Shown piece by piece: positions 47,572 to 58,411 of a stretch of 64,000 bases of DNA; position 1 is the first letter of the stretch, and the number at the start of each line of letters is the position of its first letter. The stretch is from Stratiolaelaps scimitus (Eukaryota > Arthropoda > Arachnida > Mesostigmata > Laelapidae). The DNA lies in assembly GCA_019614645.1 (NCBI GenBank), contig JABWDB010000004.1, forward strand, positions 11,966,001 through 12,030,000. Direction: 5' to 3'. The notes below the pieces were generated by a model. The model did no database searches. It saw only the letters and a list, made by a program, of their open reading frames with translations, and was not told the origin of the DNA. Made by a program: the position numbers and the translations under genes.

Positions 47572-47827
47572 ATGAGAGGTAAGTGATCGTTGTGAATAGC
47601 GCTGGCAAGATACGTCTCATAATAATTTCTCAGGGCACGTTTGGCCGACGCCGCCGCCGCCGCCGCTATCCAATCAGTTGTCGTCGGTCGCAGTTCGACC
47701 CCAAAGTTCAGCTCGTGTTATCAATCCAATACGCAATGTGCGATGTCGAATTGGTCGAGTCCTCTTCTCTCCACGTGGCTCTCTCTCTCAGTTTGCGACG
47801 GACACTTGCCACAGATTTTCGTGCTGA
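47572..47827 (+). CDS. candidate small two-exon gene, unknown product
   Basis: Inferred model: an ATG at 47572 only seven bases before the strong donor ATGAGAG|GTAAGTGA, intron 47579-47633 (55 nt) ending in ctcataataatttctcag, then exon 47634-47827 ending in TGA; about 66 residues. The join is in phase 1. The product begins MRGHVWPTPPPPPLSNQLSS, with five Pro codons from a (CCG)n run, and continues with basic segments (VINPIRNVRCRIGRVLF) to FATDTCHRFSC. No domain or signal peptide is seen. Overlapping frames in the same exon (47583-47924 and 47641-47994) are also open, so the frame choice depends on the splice. Confidence 0.3.
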
Positions 47828-49224
47828 CAGCGCAGCGGACACAGCAACTTCTCAGGTCGCCGCTCTCATGGTCGTCCATCTCTCATGTAAACTCTTCAGA
47901 GCGATTATTGCATTGTACATATGAGAGGTCAACGGAGTTTGCCGCTGTTGCTCTCTCTATCTCTCTCTGTGTGTCACAATCCGTCTGTGCCTAAATTTAG
48001 CCCCTGGCCATCGAGCGATGCCGATTTTAGCGCGGACGGCGGCCAGGTCGATCGACTGCTCGCTCGGGTGGCCGTGTGCTCTGCAGCCGAGGCGAGACTC
48101 CTTTAGCAGCGCATCACGACTACGCAGGCTGCTACATTGCCTCTGCTTTAGCCGCATTAGCTGCCGTTGTTATTATTGTTATAATTGTTGTTGCTGTTGG
48201 TATAATTGTTGTTGTTGTCGTTGTCGTCGTCGTTATCGTTATCGTCGCCCCCAACTGCCGTTATCGTCGTCCGCTGGCGGGGCGGACATTGCATACTCAG
48301 ACGGTTTCTGCTGAGCCGTCGCGTCCGCCCGTTAGCTGTCTCACCACCGCTGGTTCGCTCCGTCATTGATTCGTTAGTTTGTTGCTCCGTTGGCAGGTCG
48401 CTCATTTCAAGCAGATAGGCAGACAGATTTTGTGTTAGATAGAGAAACTCACCGTTCTATGGTATCGCCTATGCAGCCGAGGGCAGGTACTGCTGCATCG
48501 TTGCCAGCAGCAGCAGCAGCGGCGGCGGCGGTGACGGCTGTTGCTGATGATTGCTGCTACTTTGACCGGCGCCGCGTCGCCTGTTTCACCTGTTGTTGAC
48601 GGACGGCATCGCGACGGTTGGTCTCTCAGCCTACGATCGTGTGCCCTGCAACCGCGATCACCGGTTTTTCATCTATCTGCCTGGTTTAGTGGGTGGCTGA
48701 ATAACTCGCATTCGTCGGCTAACCTTGACTTCTGTTTGACTGCTACTGCTGCTGCTGCTGCCGCTGTACTCGCTTTGGCCGCGAATCGGACGCCGATCAG
48801 GTTGAGTCACTTCCTCTTTCCTGTCTTCGCGATATGTATCTGTATGCTATGTGACTTCGTTGCAATATGGTGCCACTTCGTGCGGTGTACTGCACATGCG
48901 CCATGCTAGTGCACACGAAAGCAAGCGGCGTCAGATGTGCGTGCACAAATTAGCCTGGATTGACACAACTACGGCTGGAGAAAAGGTAGCTACCCACGGA
49001 CAGGCAGTGGCGATTCGTGGGTGTCGTGTGCTCATGGAGATTGCTGATTAGTTCGTTGTCTGAATATATCTGTTTGTGTTGCATTGAATGGAAATAGACA
49101 AAGAAATTCTGTTTTGCCTTAAGGTCAACAGACGTCCTCGTCACACTCTCGTATGAATGACACATTGTCGATCTACAGTGACCTCACCATTCTAAGTTCA
49201 CTTTGGAAATCGCTTCACAAACTG

Positions 49225-49228
<4 letters not shown>
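47828..49228. other. unassigned GC-rich trinucleotide-repeat zone
   Basis: GTT/GTC repeats at 48165-48250, CAG then CGG repeats at 48505-48530, and CTG repeats at 48741-48765. Frames through these on both strands encode Val/Ile, Asp/Asn, Ala or Cys runs and are not credible as genes without other evidence. AT-rich after 48.85 kb. Confidence 0.35.

Positions 49229-49285
<57 letters not shown>
49229..49285. repeat. long (TA)n microsatellite
   Basis: About 28 uninterrupted TA units. Confidence 0.96.
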
Positions 49286-49292
<7 letters not shown>

Positions 49293-50174
49293 GGTAATAC
49301 GCTGGTATTCCCGAGCAATGAATTCGCCATTTCGAGTACGATTGGTACTTCGAGACGAACAATCAGCTAATTCTATTATTTTTATTTTAAATCCTTCTTT
49401 AGTACCAATCAACTGATGAGGTACCGTTAAACATCTATTCTAATTTATTTCCGCTCTCTCTGGAGTATCCTCCTCGACCTGGTTACCGATGACGCAAACG
49501 GTGGTATTTTTGGCCGATGACGATTCAACCTTGGGTCCTACTTAGGAACGCGCCCTCTAGCGCGTCGGCGATATAACCATGTACGTCGCCTATATGTTAT
49601 ATCTGTGTTTATCTATGTACAATGTCTGTTCTAGACATTGTTCCTATTAGCAATTGACCTCCTGCACACATCCTCATACCCGAGCACCGGAGAATAGAAG
49701 AAACGCCAATCATCCGGCACTCCAGTTTCACCCGTCATTGATATTTGTGTTCACTCTACAGTATGCCTCATTCTCGTAGTGGTTCTTGTTCGGTTTTGTA
49801 TTTATTATGTTATGTTCACACATACACATCGATGCAGATATCGATATGGACACTACATGCGGATGCGCTGATACATGAAACGAGAACATAGACCCTTAAC
49901 GCTAAATGGATCGTTCAGCAGCCGTGGAACGCGTTCAGTTCGCTGTTCCGTGCTCATTATTTTTGCGGCCACATTGTCCCGGCTTTCATTCTGCATGACG
50001 ACGAATCGTCCGGGAGAAAATCGGCGAAAAATGACCAGCCCAACAGATCCTGCTGCTCCTGATGTTGGTCCTGTGATCGTTGTCGCCGTCGTCTTCTCTA
50101 CGGGTTATTTATTTATCGCAGGTGGAGCGACAACTCCAAAATACGCAACATCCGCAGCAGTTCGCAGCGTATAA
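49286..50174. other. unassigned stretch
   Basis: An ACGCGC-cctcta-GCGCGT hairpin lies near 49545. A strong acceptor (gggttatttatttatcgcag) ends at 50121 and is followed by VERQLQNTQHPQQFAAYNSA in one frame and WSDNSKIRNIRSSSQR in another, so a real exon may begin at 50122. Confidence 0.35.
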
Positions 50175-51011
50175 CTCTGCCTGTATTACTGCGTCGACTG
50201 CAATGCTCACGTGTATACCGATAGCACACGGCCGCCCACAAGGCCTCTCATTTCGGTCAGGGATTTGGCATCGTTCCAAGTGTTGAGAACCGCCATCGCC
50301 GCTGTTCAGCAGCAGCAGCAAATAGCAGTGGCTGGATGCAACGGGCAGCCTGTATATGTCGCCCTGCCGGAGAGGACAAGGTACAACAGCACGTCAATTT
50401 GTGGAGTTGTACCATTTGCCAGGTATCTGTTCATCATTATCATCAGCCGTAGCCGTAGTGGTACTAAGTCAAACGCAGATCCTCGTTCGCGCTGCGTTGG
50501 TCCTGCTCTTGCCATCGCTGCTGATGCAGCTGCTATCAAAGCGTTCCCCAGCTGGATTGCGCGGCACTGGCCGGGTTGTGCGTATTCCAACGCGCTGCCG
50601 TCGATAGACCCCAGCCTGTCTATGCAAGGAATAAGGGATGGAGCCGTAATCAAGTCAGCCCCCAACGCTACGCTCGTACGTTCACTTGCCACAGGCGACC
50701 AGCTTGCTTCACTCGCTCGCTCGCCGGGGGGGGCCGGGGCGGGTGGCGAAAAGTCTCCAGCGGTCGCTATATACCCAACATACTACATGCGGTGGAAAAA
50801 ATCTCCCTCGGCGGCAACGGCAAGCACTTCACGGCGAGCAATAGCAGCAGGCGCAGCAAGCGCAGCTTCGTGCTGGTTGATACCTATCCACTGCAAAGCT
50901 GCAACTGATCGCTCGCGGCGCGGACAGCGCCTGCACTCGCACCGCTGCAAAGATAGCGACAACAGTCGAGTGTATCCGCCGTCAGGTGAGATAGTCACTG
51001 ACCACTTGTGA
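50175..51011 (+). CDS. longest open frame in the window, unknown product
   Basis: The frame is open for about 278 codons with no convincing start codon. It includes a Q5 run from CAG repeats (AAVQQQQQIAVAGCNGQPVY, near 50303-50362), a hydrophobic RYLFIIIISRS, and an Ala/Ser/Arg-rich C-terminal half. Consensus donors occur inside it (GCCAG|GTATCT at 50423) and near its end (CCGTCAG|GTGAGATAG, near 50987). Other frames in the same DNA also have open, protein-like stretches, for example SLGGNGKHFTASNSSRRSKR in the next frame. A spliced gene on the plus strand is likely here, but its exons and frame are not resolved. Confidence 0.28.
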   Translation, partial: LCLYYCVDCNAHVYTDSTRPPTRPLISVRDLASFQVLRTAIAAVQQQQQIAVAGCNGQPVYVALPERTRYNSTSICGVVPFARYLFIIIISRSRSGTKSNADPRSRCVGPALAIAADAAAIKAFPSWIARHWPGCAYSNALPSIDPSLSMQGIRDGAVIKSAPNATLVRSLATGDQLASLARSPGGAGAGGEKSPAVAIYPTYYMRWKKSPSAATASTSRRAIAAGAASAASCWLIPIHCKAATDRSRRGQRLHSHRCKDSDNSRVYPPSGEIVTDHL

Positions 51012-54000
51012 TATTTTCCACTATGCCACTCGTAATTGTCGGCGGTGGCTGTTGTTGTTGTAAGATATTCGCAAGTGACTCACCTAACGAAACAAAGTAT
51101 TTCACTGTAATCCGATGATACGTGGACCTTAGATCTGTATTAGATCTAGAGTATTATGATATGCGTATCACGCTAAATTGAAACAAACGTGGTTTCAAAA
51201 TTTTAAATTTGGAATTGAAAAGCCACAAAATTAGTTTGAGACATTTTGTCCCTCAGCGGTACCGTTGTATTCCAAACGCTCTAGGATCAATTGCTGCTAT
51301 TGTTAGCACATCATCTGGCCCTGCGCGGTACAACTAGGGTAAACTGATTTGGTCTGAGTACAGAGGAGATTACGTCATTATAATGGCGTTAAAACGTAGA
51401 GTGAGTTAACGTGTATAGAAAGGCGCAAACAGGTATCTCAGTCTTGAAATGTCGGAGGCGGTCCAAATTCGTTCGCGTACCCTATAATGAATTGTCGGCA
51501 TCATATTGTCGCAAAGATATTATAAATATAATTCAATGTGTCGCTAATTCATATTGCCTCAGTGCACGACGAGCACGTTAGTACAAATATGTTTTAGGAA
51601 TATACCTACTTGGCTAGTTTACGTAAAGCCTAACTGAAAGCAGGTCTTAGAGAAAGCAACCAGCAGCGGGCGCACCATCAAGTGTTATCCCGTGAATAAA
51701 AAATGGTGAACCACCTAATGCATGCTTTGAAAGTACACAATTCTGATATGCTCAACTAAATACATTCACCTTAAAAACATAATATTCACTAGGCGGGTAT
51801 GATGCCCTGAACCACGTCCATGAATACCGCCGCCCTAACGGCCAGGTGCTAGTCAATCCTGTTCCCGTGTTTTACCCGTAGGAAGTAGGTTATAGTTGGT
51901 GTTTTTTTATTGTCATGACGACAAAGACAATTCCAATTATCTCGTTTGTCCGATTTGCTAACAATACCAACCATGTTCACAGTCCAATTAACTGTTTGGG
52001 ACCAGAGACCAACAGTGACGCATCCGAACAGCATAAAATCTAATCAGCAAATCGACAACTACTCGAACGCGATTTCGATGGAAGGATCAGCTACTAAAAA
52101 TCGATTTCGGCTTCGGCTTAATGTGTCGAAACCAATCCTTTCTTTGTTGTTTTTTTTTGTTTGCGAGGAGGAAATTTTCTTCAAACGCACGGACACCACC
52201 AGAGACATTCGAATCTCCGTAAACGTGGCCCGATCCATTGCAGGGGCTTGACGTAAATGTCGAAACGCTATCGAAATTAAATCGGACAAATTCAAGTGTA
52301 CAGGTCCACACCTAGCTGCCAGCTATCGACGGACCCTCGACTCCAACGAGATTTTGACGAAGTTCATCGCCTGGTCGACCCCGTATTTCTTCTGGTTGCG
52401 TCGAGTTGGCAGGGTCACCTATCTACACCTATCTCTTATTCATTCACTCGCTCGCTCGCTCAAGTGTCACAGTAGCGATTGTTTATCATCGTGCCATCAT
52501 CCCGCTGAAATAGAAATAGCAACCAACGACATCTTGCCATCGACAATGCTCCATGTTGCTCATTACGCTGCGGCTAGTCGAGTGACTTGGTCGCCAACAA
52601 GCCAGCCACCCTCGTCAGCGCTGTTGCCAACACAGAGGCCGACGTTACGCGGTGACAGAGATATCATAGAGATTTCCTCTACACCACCTCTCCTGTATTG
52701 CTCTTTGCCGACGCTGAATCCGCCACGGCGGCCGCCACCGCTGACGCAGCCACTGTCGAATTGCTACCGACGACCCGCAAGTAGTGCTCTCGACAAGGGA
52801 GAGGCTGGCCGCCGTCGCCGCTGCGCCTCGCTACGCGAGGAGCGAGCGACGATAGAAGCCGATTCAACAGAGAGCAGCTGATGTTGTTGTGTGCTGTTGA
52901 AACAAGGGTTTCCTGTCGCTCTGCGCACCGCTTGCAGTGTGGCCGACGCAGGTAGGAGGACAGTGGATTTGACATCAAAAAATATATTGTAAAATATTAC
53001 ATAGCTAGAAGCGGAGGGCGAAACGGCGATGGCCGTGAAATGGCATAGTCGCACGATGTTACAAATACAGAATACACCGCGTTGGTGTTCTGTATTGCGT
53101 GTTTATGCGTGAACTCTGCGAAGAAACTTGAACACTGGACGGCGTATTCTCTCACGATGTATGAGACGAGTGGCGCAGGCGGGGACAGCCTTTGCCAGGA
53201 TTTGCCTGGGTAAAATTTTCGCTATCGCTGTATGGGCTATCAGCGCTAATTCGCCTGAGCTAATTAGCACTATTTATACGTTATTTAAATATTAGCGCGA
53301 AATGATTTCGAACTTCGGGAAAGGAAAAATAGTAACGAAGTGTTGCTGTGAGAAGCATTGACTAACTGCAGCAGGAGTTAGTTGCATTTATTAGACAAGA
53401 GAACTTAGAACAAAATCGGGTCGATGACATTCGTTCAAGCAAAACTTGGGAAGTTGAAGGTGAAACTCAGAAGAGATTCGCATTCAGAGGACATGAAGTC
53501 CATTACAGATAGCATATATGGCATCAACCTATTTGTGATCGCCGGGAGGCGATGTCTCAACAGATCCGTGTAAATCAATAGGTTATGCAACTGCTGCAGC
53601 AGAACTACGCCAACGGGAGTTCCATGTTATGGTAACTAACTAAAGCTGATAAGAAATAGCTTCATAAAGTGCCCAGCATTATTCCCACCCGTTAGTTTTT
53701 CGTTGACGATTACCAAAAAAAAGAGGACAACCTTGAGCTCACCAATAAATGCTCACAGTTGAAACGAGCAAACGACACAAGTAATCACAAGAACGTGGAC
53801 AAATGCAAACAGATACACGCACACAGTCACAAACTGATGTGAATCGCTAATGTTGAGTTGTCAAGACACTTAACGAGGGTAATTAACGTCATATATATCT
53901 CCCCTCCAGAAGAAACCGTTCTATTCCACATAAAGAACACGTTGGCTCAAAGATACGTCGTCATATCAGCCAAGCCACGCTCACATATATGCACGCACAC

Positions 54001-54593
54001 ACACACACCATACACACACGCATATTCGCCTCTCCGCGTTATCTAACCACCCATGCCTGGAGATACGGAGCAAAGTAAAGTAAACTTTCATCGATCAGCC
54101 GTGGGTCTAATTGGATTTCAGCTCGTTTTCAGGCTCTCTGTGACGTCTAGAGGTCCCCCGAATCTTGTATAGGATGAGGCTGACGAGGCGCGGGGTGGGG
54201 CAGATCAATATTTAAACGACATTATTATGAGAGCGCAGATAAATGTATTTATATCCTGCATATATTGCGACTTGAATACGCACACAACAGTGATCGACAG
54301 CTTCACGTTCACAGACCAAATATAGAGGCACTGTCCGTACTCGAAGTAGCGCACGGTTGACCAAACGAAAAAAGAAGAATTGGATTCGCAATTTGTTAAT
54401 TCCTCATGCTTTTAGTGGTGCGATATTTTCTGTCCTCGTAGTGCACGTGTACACACAGTGGCATACAATAGCCTCCAACAATATCTTTATTCCCATAGAC
54501 AATGTATGGATCAGTACATATTCGCCCTGTTCCTGTTGCTGCAGCAGCAGTCACCGCGAACAGTCGTTGTCATATCTCTCTCTCCCTCTCGAA
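51012..54593. other. mostly AT-rich unassigned stretch
   Basis: 51.0-52.3 kb and 53.0-54.5 kb hold nothing recognisable. A 175-codon plus frame (52354-52881) is Ser/Pro/Arg-rich, with no domain and no supporting splice sites. An (AC)n patch lies near 53996-54020. Confidence 0.4.

Positions 54594-54654
<61 letters not shown>
54594..54654. repeat. compound (AT)n(GA)n microsatellite
   Basis: TA run 54594-54618 continues directly into an uninterrupted GA run to 54654. Frames that cross it (54357-54968 plus and 54551-54922 minus) are repeat artefacts. Confidence 0.96.
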
Positions 54655-54656
<2 letters not shown>

Positions 54657-55287
54657 AGAGGCCGACCATTAATCGGCATCGATCGTCCTGGGCACAGCGT
54701 ACGCGCCCGTGTTACCTTGCCATTACCGTGCATTTTTACTGTGACAACTATTAGACCAGCAGAACAACTGCAACACGATCGTGCTGTCTCGTCCCATGGC
54801 ACCTCGTTGTCGGCCGCAATCCCACCTCTCTTCTCCCTGCTTATCTCTATCTCTCTCTCTCTCGTTCTCTCCTTCATTGACTTCGCTGTTCTGGTTGCGC
54901 TAGCACGTCCACTGTGCATCACTCATGGCGACCCACGCGGCGGCGGCTCTAGGGCGACGGCGACCTAAGGCTTGTTTGCAATCGTAGCGACACCAGTGGT
55001 TCATGCATGCTGGCTAACCAACTCGGCCAGCAAATGGTTTACCATCGGTGACAGAGTAGGCAAGACAGACAAACGATAATGACGACGCCGCCGTAGCCGC
55101 CTGAGGTCGCATCCTTTTTTGCCTTTCATGATTGTGCATTTCACAATTGCTCGGGGGGAAGGTGGGGTGAAGGAAGCGAGTCTCGTGGAATCCTCTGAAG
55201 TATCCACTGTTGCCCATTGCATCGTGAAGCTCTGCCCTGGCGAACGAGCCACCCTTACTGAGCTGTTCGGTATACATAACACGCAAA

Positions 55288-55288
<1 letters not shown>
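54655..55288. other. unassigned stretch
   Basis: GC-moderate, with a CT patch near 54850-54865; no supported gene. Confidence 0.45.

Positions 55289-55321
<33 letters not shown>
55289..55321. repeat. (TA)n microsatellite
   Basis: Uninterrupted 33-base run. Confidence 0.95.
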
Positions 55322-55324
<3 letters not shown>

Positions 55325-58086
55325 GTGCATCTAGCCCGCAAACGACATTTACCGAGAGTGCTACAACCTTGTCTCTCAACCCGCCTCAGCGATGGGGGCC
55401 AATCTAAGTCAATGACGTCTAAAATCATTACGACGAGATTATGCGACGCTCTCCCTTTGATTCACGCAAATGGTTGCACATATCGCGCAAGGCTGGAGAA
55501 AGAGACATCTGCCTCTTTACGTGATCCCATCAGTTTGTGTATCTCGCGTCACTGATTTTTCTATACCATTTTGAGATCGTTCGAAGGCACAGTTGGAAAT
55601 CTGAGAGAAACACTTGAGCCGATGCTTCTATTAGAACAAGTCATATCTAGAATAACAAACAGTCCTCAGTTTTCTTTCAATGCGCTGTAAAGGGCATGCA
55701 TCCACTCACGTTACATGGATCTCGCATTCTACGGTACCACGTCGTTTGTGTACGGCTCGTACGTCCATAGGAAATCTACTTCTTCTATCCTCAAGCGAGC
55801 TCAGAATGAATTCATTCGACAATGACTTTCCATAAATTTGGAGAATCACGCCATTCAGCTTGTTGACAGAATTCCCTTGGACCGTTCGTCCATCGGAGGA
55901 CACTAATTTGACTTTTGGATTAGTATTAAAATCTCAAATCGTAAGCATATAAATATGTTTTTTGTTATTGCTTCGATGGGGCCTTGACGGAATATCAACG
56001 GTACGAATCCGGCCATTGGAATCACGAAACGCTTAAAGCCAACAAGCTACCCATTGCCGTGGAAACGGGGGGGGGCGATCTTATTACCGTTATTATCGTA
56101 CTAATTACACGTGTACGCTTACCTTACGTGGAGAGGAATTCCAGCTCGAATAAAGGCTGATGAACGATTGATTCTAACATGCCATGCAATATCACACAGC
56201 AGCGAGTGCGCTCATAACCGAACCCAAGATATCGTTACTAAGACCCTCTGGCCTTCCAAAGTAACATATGCGGTTCACTGCTACGATCACACGAAGCTAC
56301 AAAAGAGATAAAACAGAAAAGATCAGATCTTAGGGTCAGTCCGGTGCGGGCCCGTAACCGACTATCTAGACCATTCCGAGTAAGTCTTCGCTACCATACT
56401 CAGCATTTGAGAACTCAGTGCTGAGACAAGTGAGATTCATAGCGGCAAATTGAGCAATTTGCTGGTCTCATCTTATCGTCACCAGCGCTAGTTTCCTTTC
56501 AAATGCTCAATATGAACGCTTGAAGGAGTGGATGCTGTTCCCCGACATTAACGCAAGTGCGGAGTGAATTTGGGGGTGTCGTTATATTGGAGTGGAAAAG
56601 GCGACAAAAAACCAAAGCTTATATAGCCAGCCATTGTCAGCGTCATGCGCACTTTCATGTTCCTCGAAATGCGAGAAAAATATAACTGTCTAAATGGTGC
56701 TTACTGTGCACAATTGTCGTCTGATCTCCATCATCGGCGAGTCCTTGTGGTGTTTCCTCCAGTCCGGCACCTAGGGCTGTGCAGCGTAACGGGAAGAACG
56801 AAAGAAAGTACTCACCATGTGAGCGGACGGCGGCGTCAACGCCCGCGACAGCTCGCACGTCTGAGGTTCTGCGGTTACCAAACCTGACTATCACGAAACA
56901 GTAGTCAACATGATATAGGCAATGATCGAGAAGAATGAATCACTGTTCCTCTGGGTAACTGATATATTGTACAATTGGTGCTATTCAAAATCTGCTGTGG
57001 CTGCCTAGATCTGGATATGGCCAGCACCCATACGCTCACTGGTCATCCGCATCCCCCTGCAGCCAGCGGCAGTGACCGGTACCAGTAGCCGATACTTGTG
57101 GGATAGCCGAACCGTTTAGCGAGCGGCCTCTCCGGGAGTGTCTGGTCGCGCTGGCTGGAGGATGTCGCCATCGCTTCCAGTAGATCAACGAGGCAGAGTG
57201 AATCTCTAGCCGGTCGTTGGATCAACCAATGATCTACAGCATGCTTCGCAACGGGGACAATTGTATTCAACTATCCGGTGTAGATTAATCTTGATGACTA
57301 CGAATATTAGGTTTTGTTTGTGTAGGAGACATTTTCCTTGAAAACACAATTCATCGTGCGCATGATACTGCCGCTGGTGCTACGGCACGCCGAAGAATGC
57401 AGCCTTCCGTCATCCTCGGGACACCCAAACGCCAGACGGCTGACCATATCTAGAAACCTGATCAACGCCGTAGAGCCTCTGTCTCGCGATGGCGGACACA
57501 CGGTAACCGCCGTGTAGAGTCGTGTACTTCGTTGGCGAGTTCATCTCGAGTTCATCGACAAATGTGAGCGGTTGGCTAATATATGATCACTGTCGCCAGC
57601 CGCCGCTGAAATTCGCCATCTCTATCCCCAATGCTCGCTCTATTTGTCTGTAGCTTGCGCAACTATTTCACCCTTTCGCGACAAGCGTGTATTTAGCTAT
57701 CAATCACAGCGGAATCGTGGGATTGATGCTCCAGCCCTTCGTTCTTTACTATACTGGCATCTATATAGTTGGGGTTTTGTTTGGCAACGCATGTAGTTCG
57801 AACACAAACTCACACAGACATTGGTGTAGCGAATGGAACTATGAACGCTCAGGGAGGTATCGCGTTGAAATAGGACGTGGTGGAGACACCACGCGCGGGG
57901 TATTCAGTTCTAACGAGATCGGCCATTTCGGGTCAACTTCGAATGGAAATTTACTACACTGGATAATTTCTTGCGATTTTACACTACTGCGAGCTTATTC
58001 ATCAGTGTTTAGTTGAATTAAATTTTAATATTACCATAGATAGATTAGTATATTTACGATTTATATGTATATATATATATATAGTT
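55322..58086. other. unassigned stretch with weak minus-strand exon signals
   Basis: A minus-strand donor TCACATG|GTGAGTACT lies near 56818, after an acceptor-like tttggtaaccgcag. Two minus frames, 57043-57270 (with an internal Met reading MATSSSQRDQTLPERPLAKR) and 57307-57501, lie upstream on that strand. They may be parts of one gene, but phases and sites could not be matched. A G7 run lies near 56069. Confidence 0.3.
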
Positions 58087-58411
58087 CAATCACATTCTGA
58101 ACGAGTTGGAGACAGTTGCGCTTCGACAACGCGGGACAACCGCGACGAAAATGAAATTAATGAACCGAATTGTTAACATGTAATTAGAGAATACGAACGT
58201 ATCGTCTGCCTTCATCAGGCTCAAGCAGCTCATTGAGCTTCCAGAAGAGCAGGTATTCCAATACAATGTTTGGGGTGTGGCTGCACTCCGCTGTGCAATG
58301 CAACCATTCGTTGTAGAACGGAACCTCGTTGTACGACCTGAGGCAGGCCGTGCACATGAGGTATTGAAAGAGACAGCTGCTTCTACGGGCATAGACACCG
58401 TTAGTCGCGGA
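58087..58411 (+). pseudogene. possible decayed coding segment with one in-frame stop
   Basis: One plus frame reads LNELETVALRQRGTTATKMK... up to a TAA at about 58182-58184. It then resumes in the same frame with SSAFIRLKQLIELPEEQVFQ and PFVVERNLVVRPEAGRAHEV to a TAG at 58409-58411; the next frame over then opens. The composition is protein-like and rich in Leu/Glu/Arg, as in helical proteins. A 130-codon minus frame overlaps it (58090-58482). It could be a pseudogene, two exons or chance. No family is recognised. Confidence 0.2.

Noticed and set aside
54357..54968. 203-codon plus frame and 123-codon minus frame
   Set aside because: Both read straight through the (AT)n(GA)n microsatellite, giving Tyr/Ile and Arg/Glu or Ser/Leu runs; repeat artefacts.
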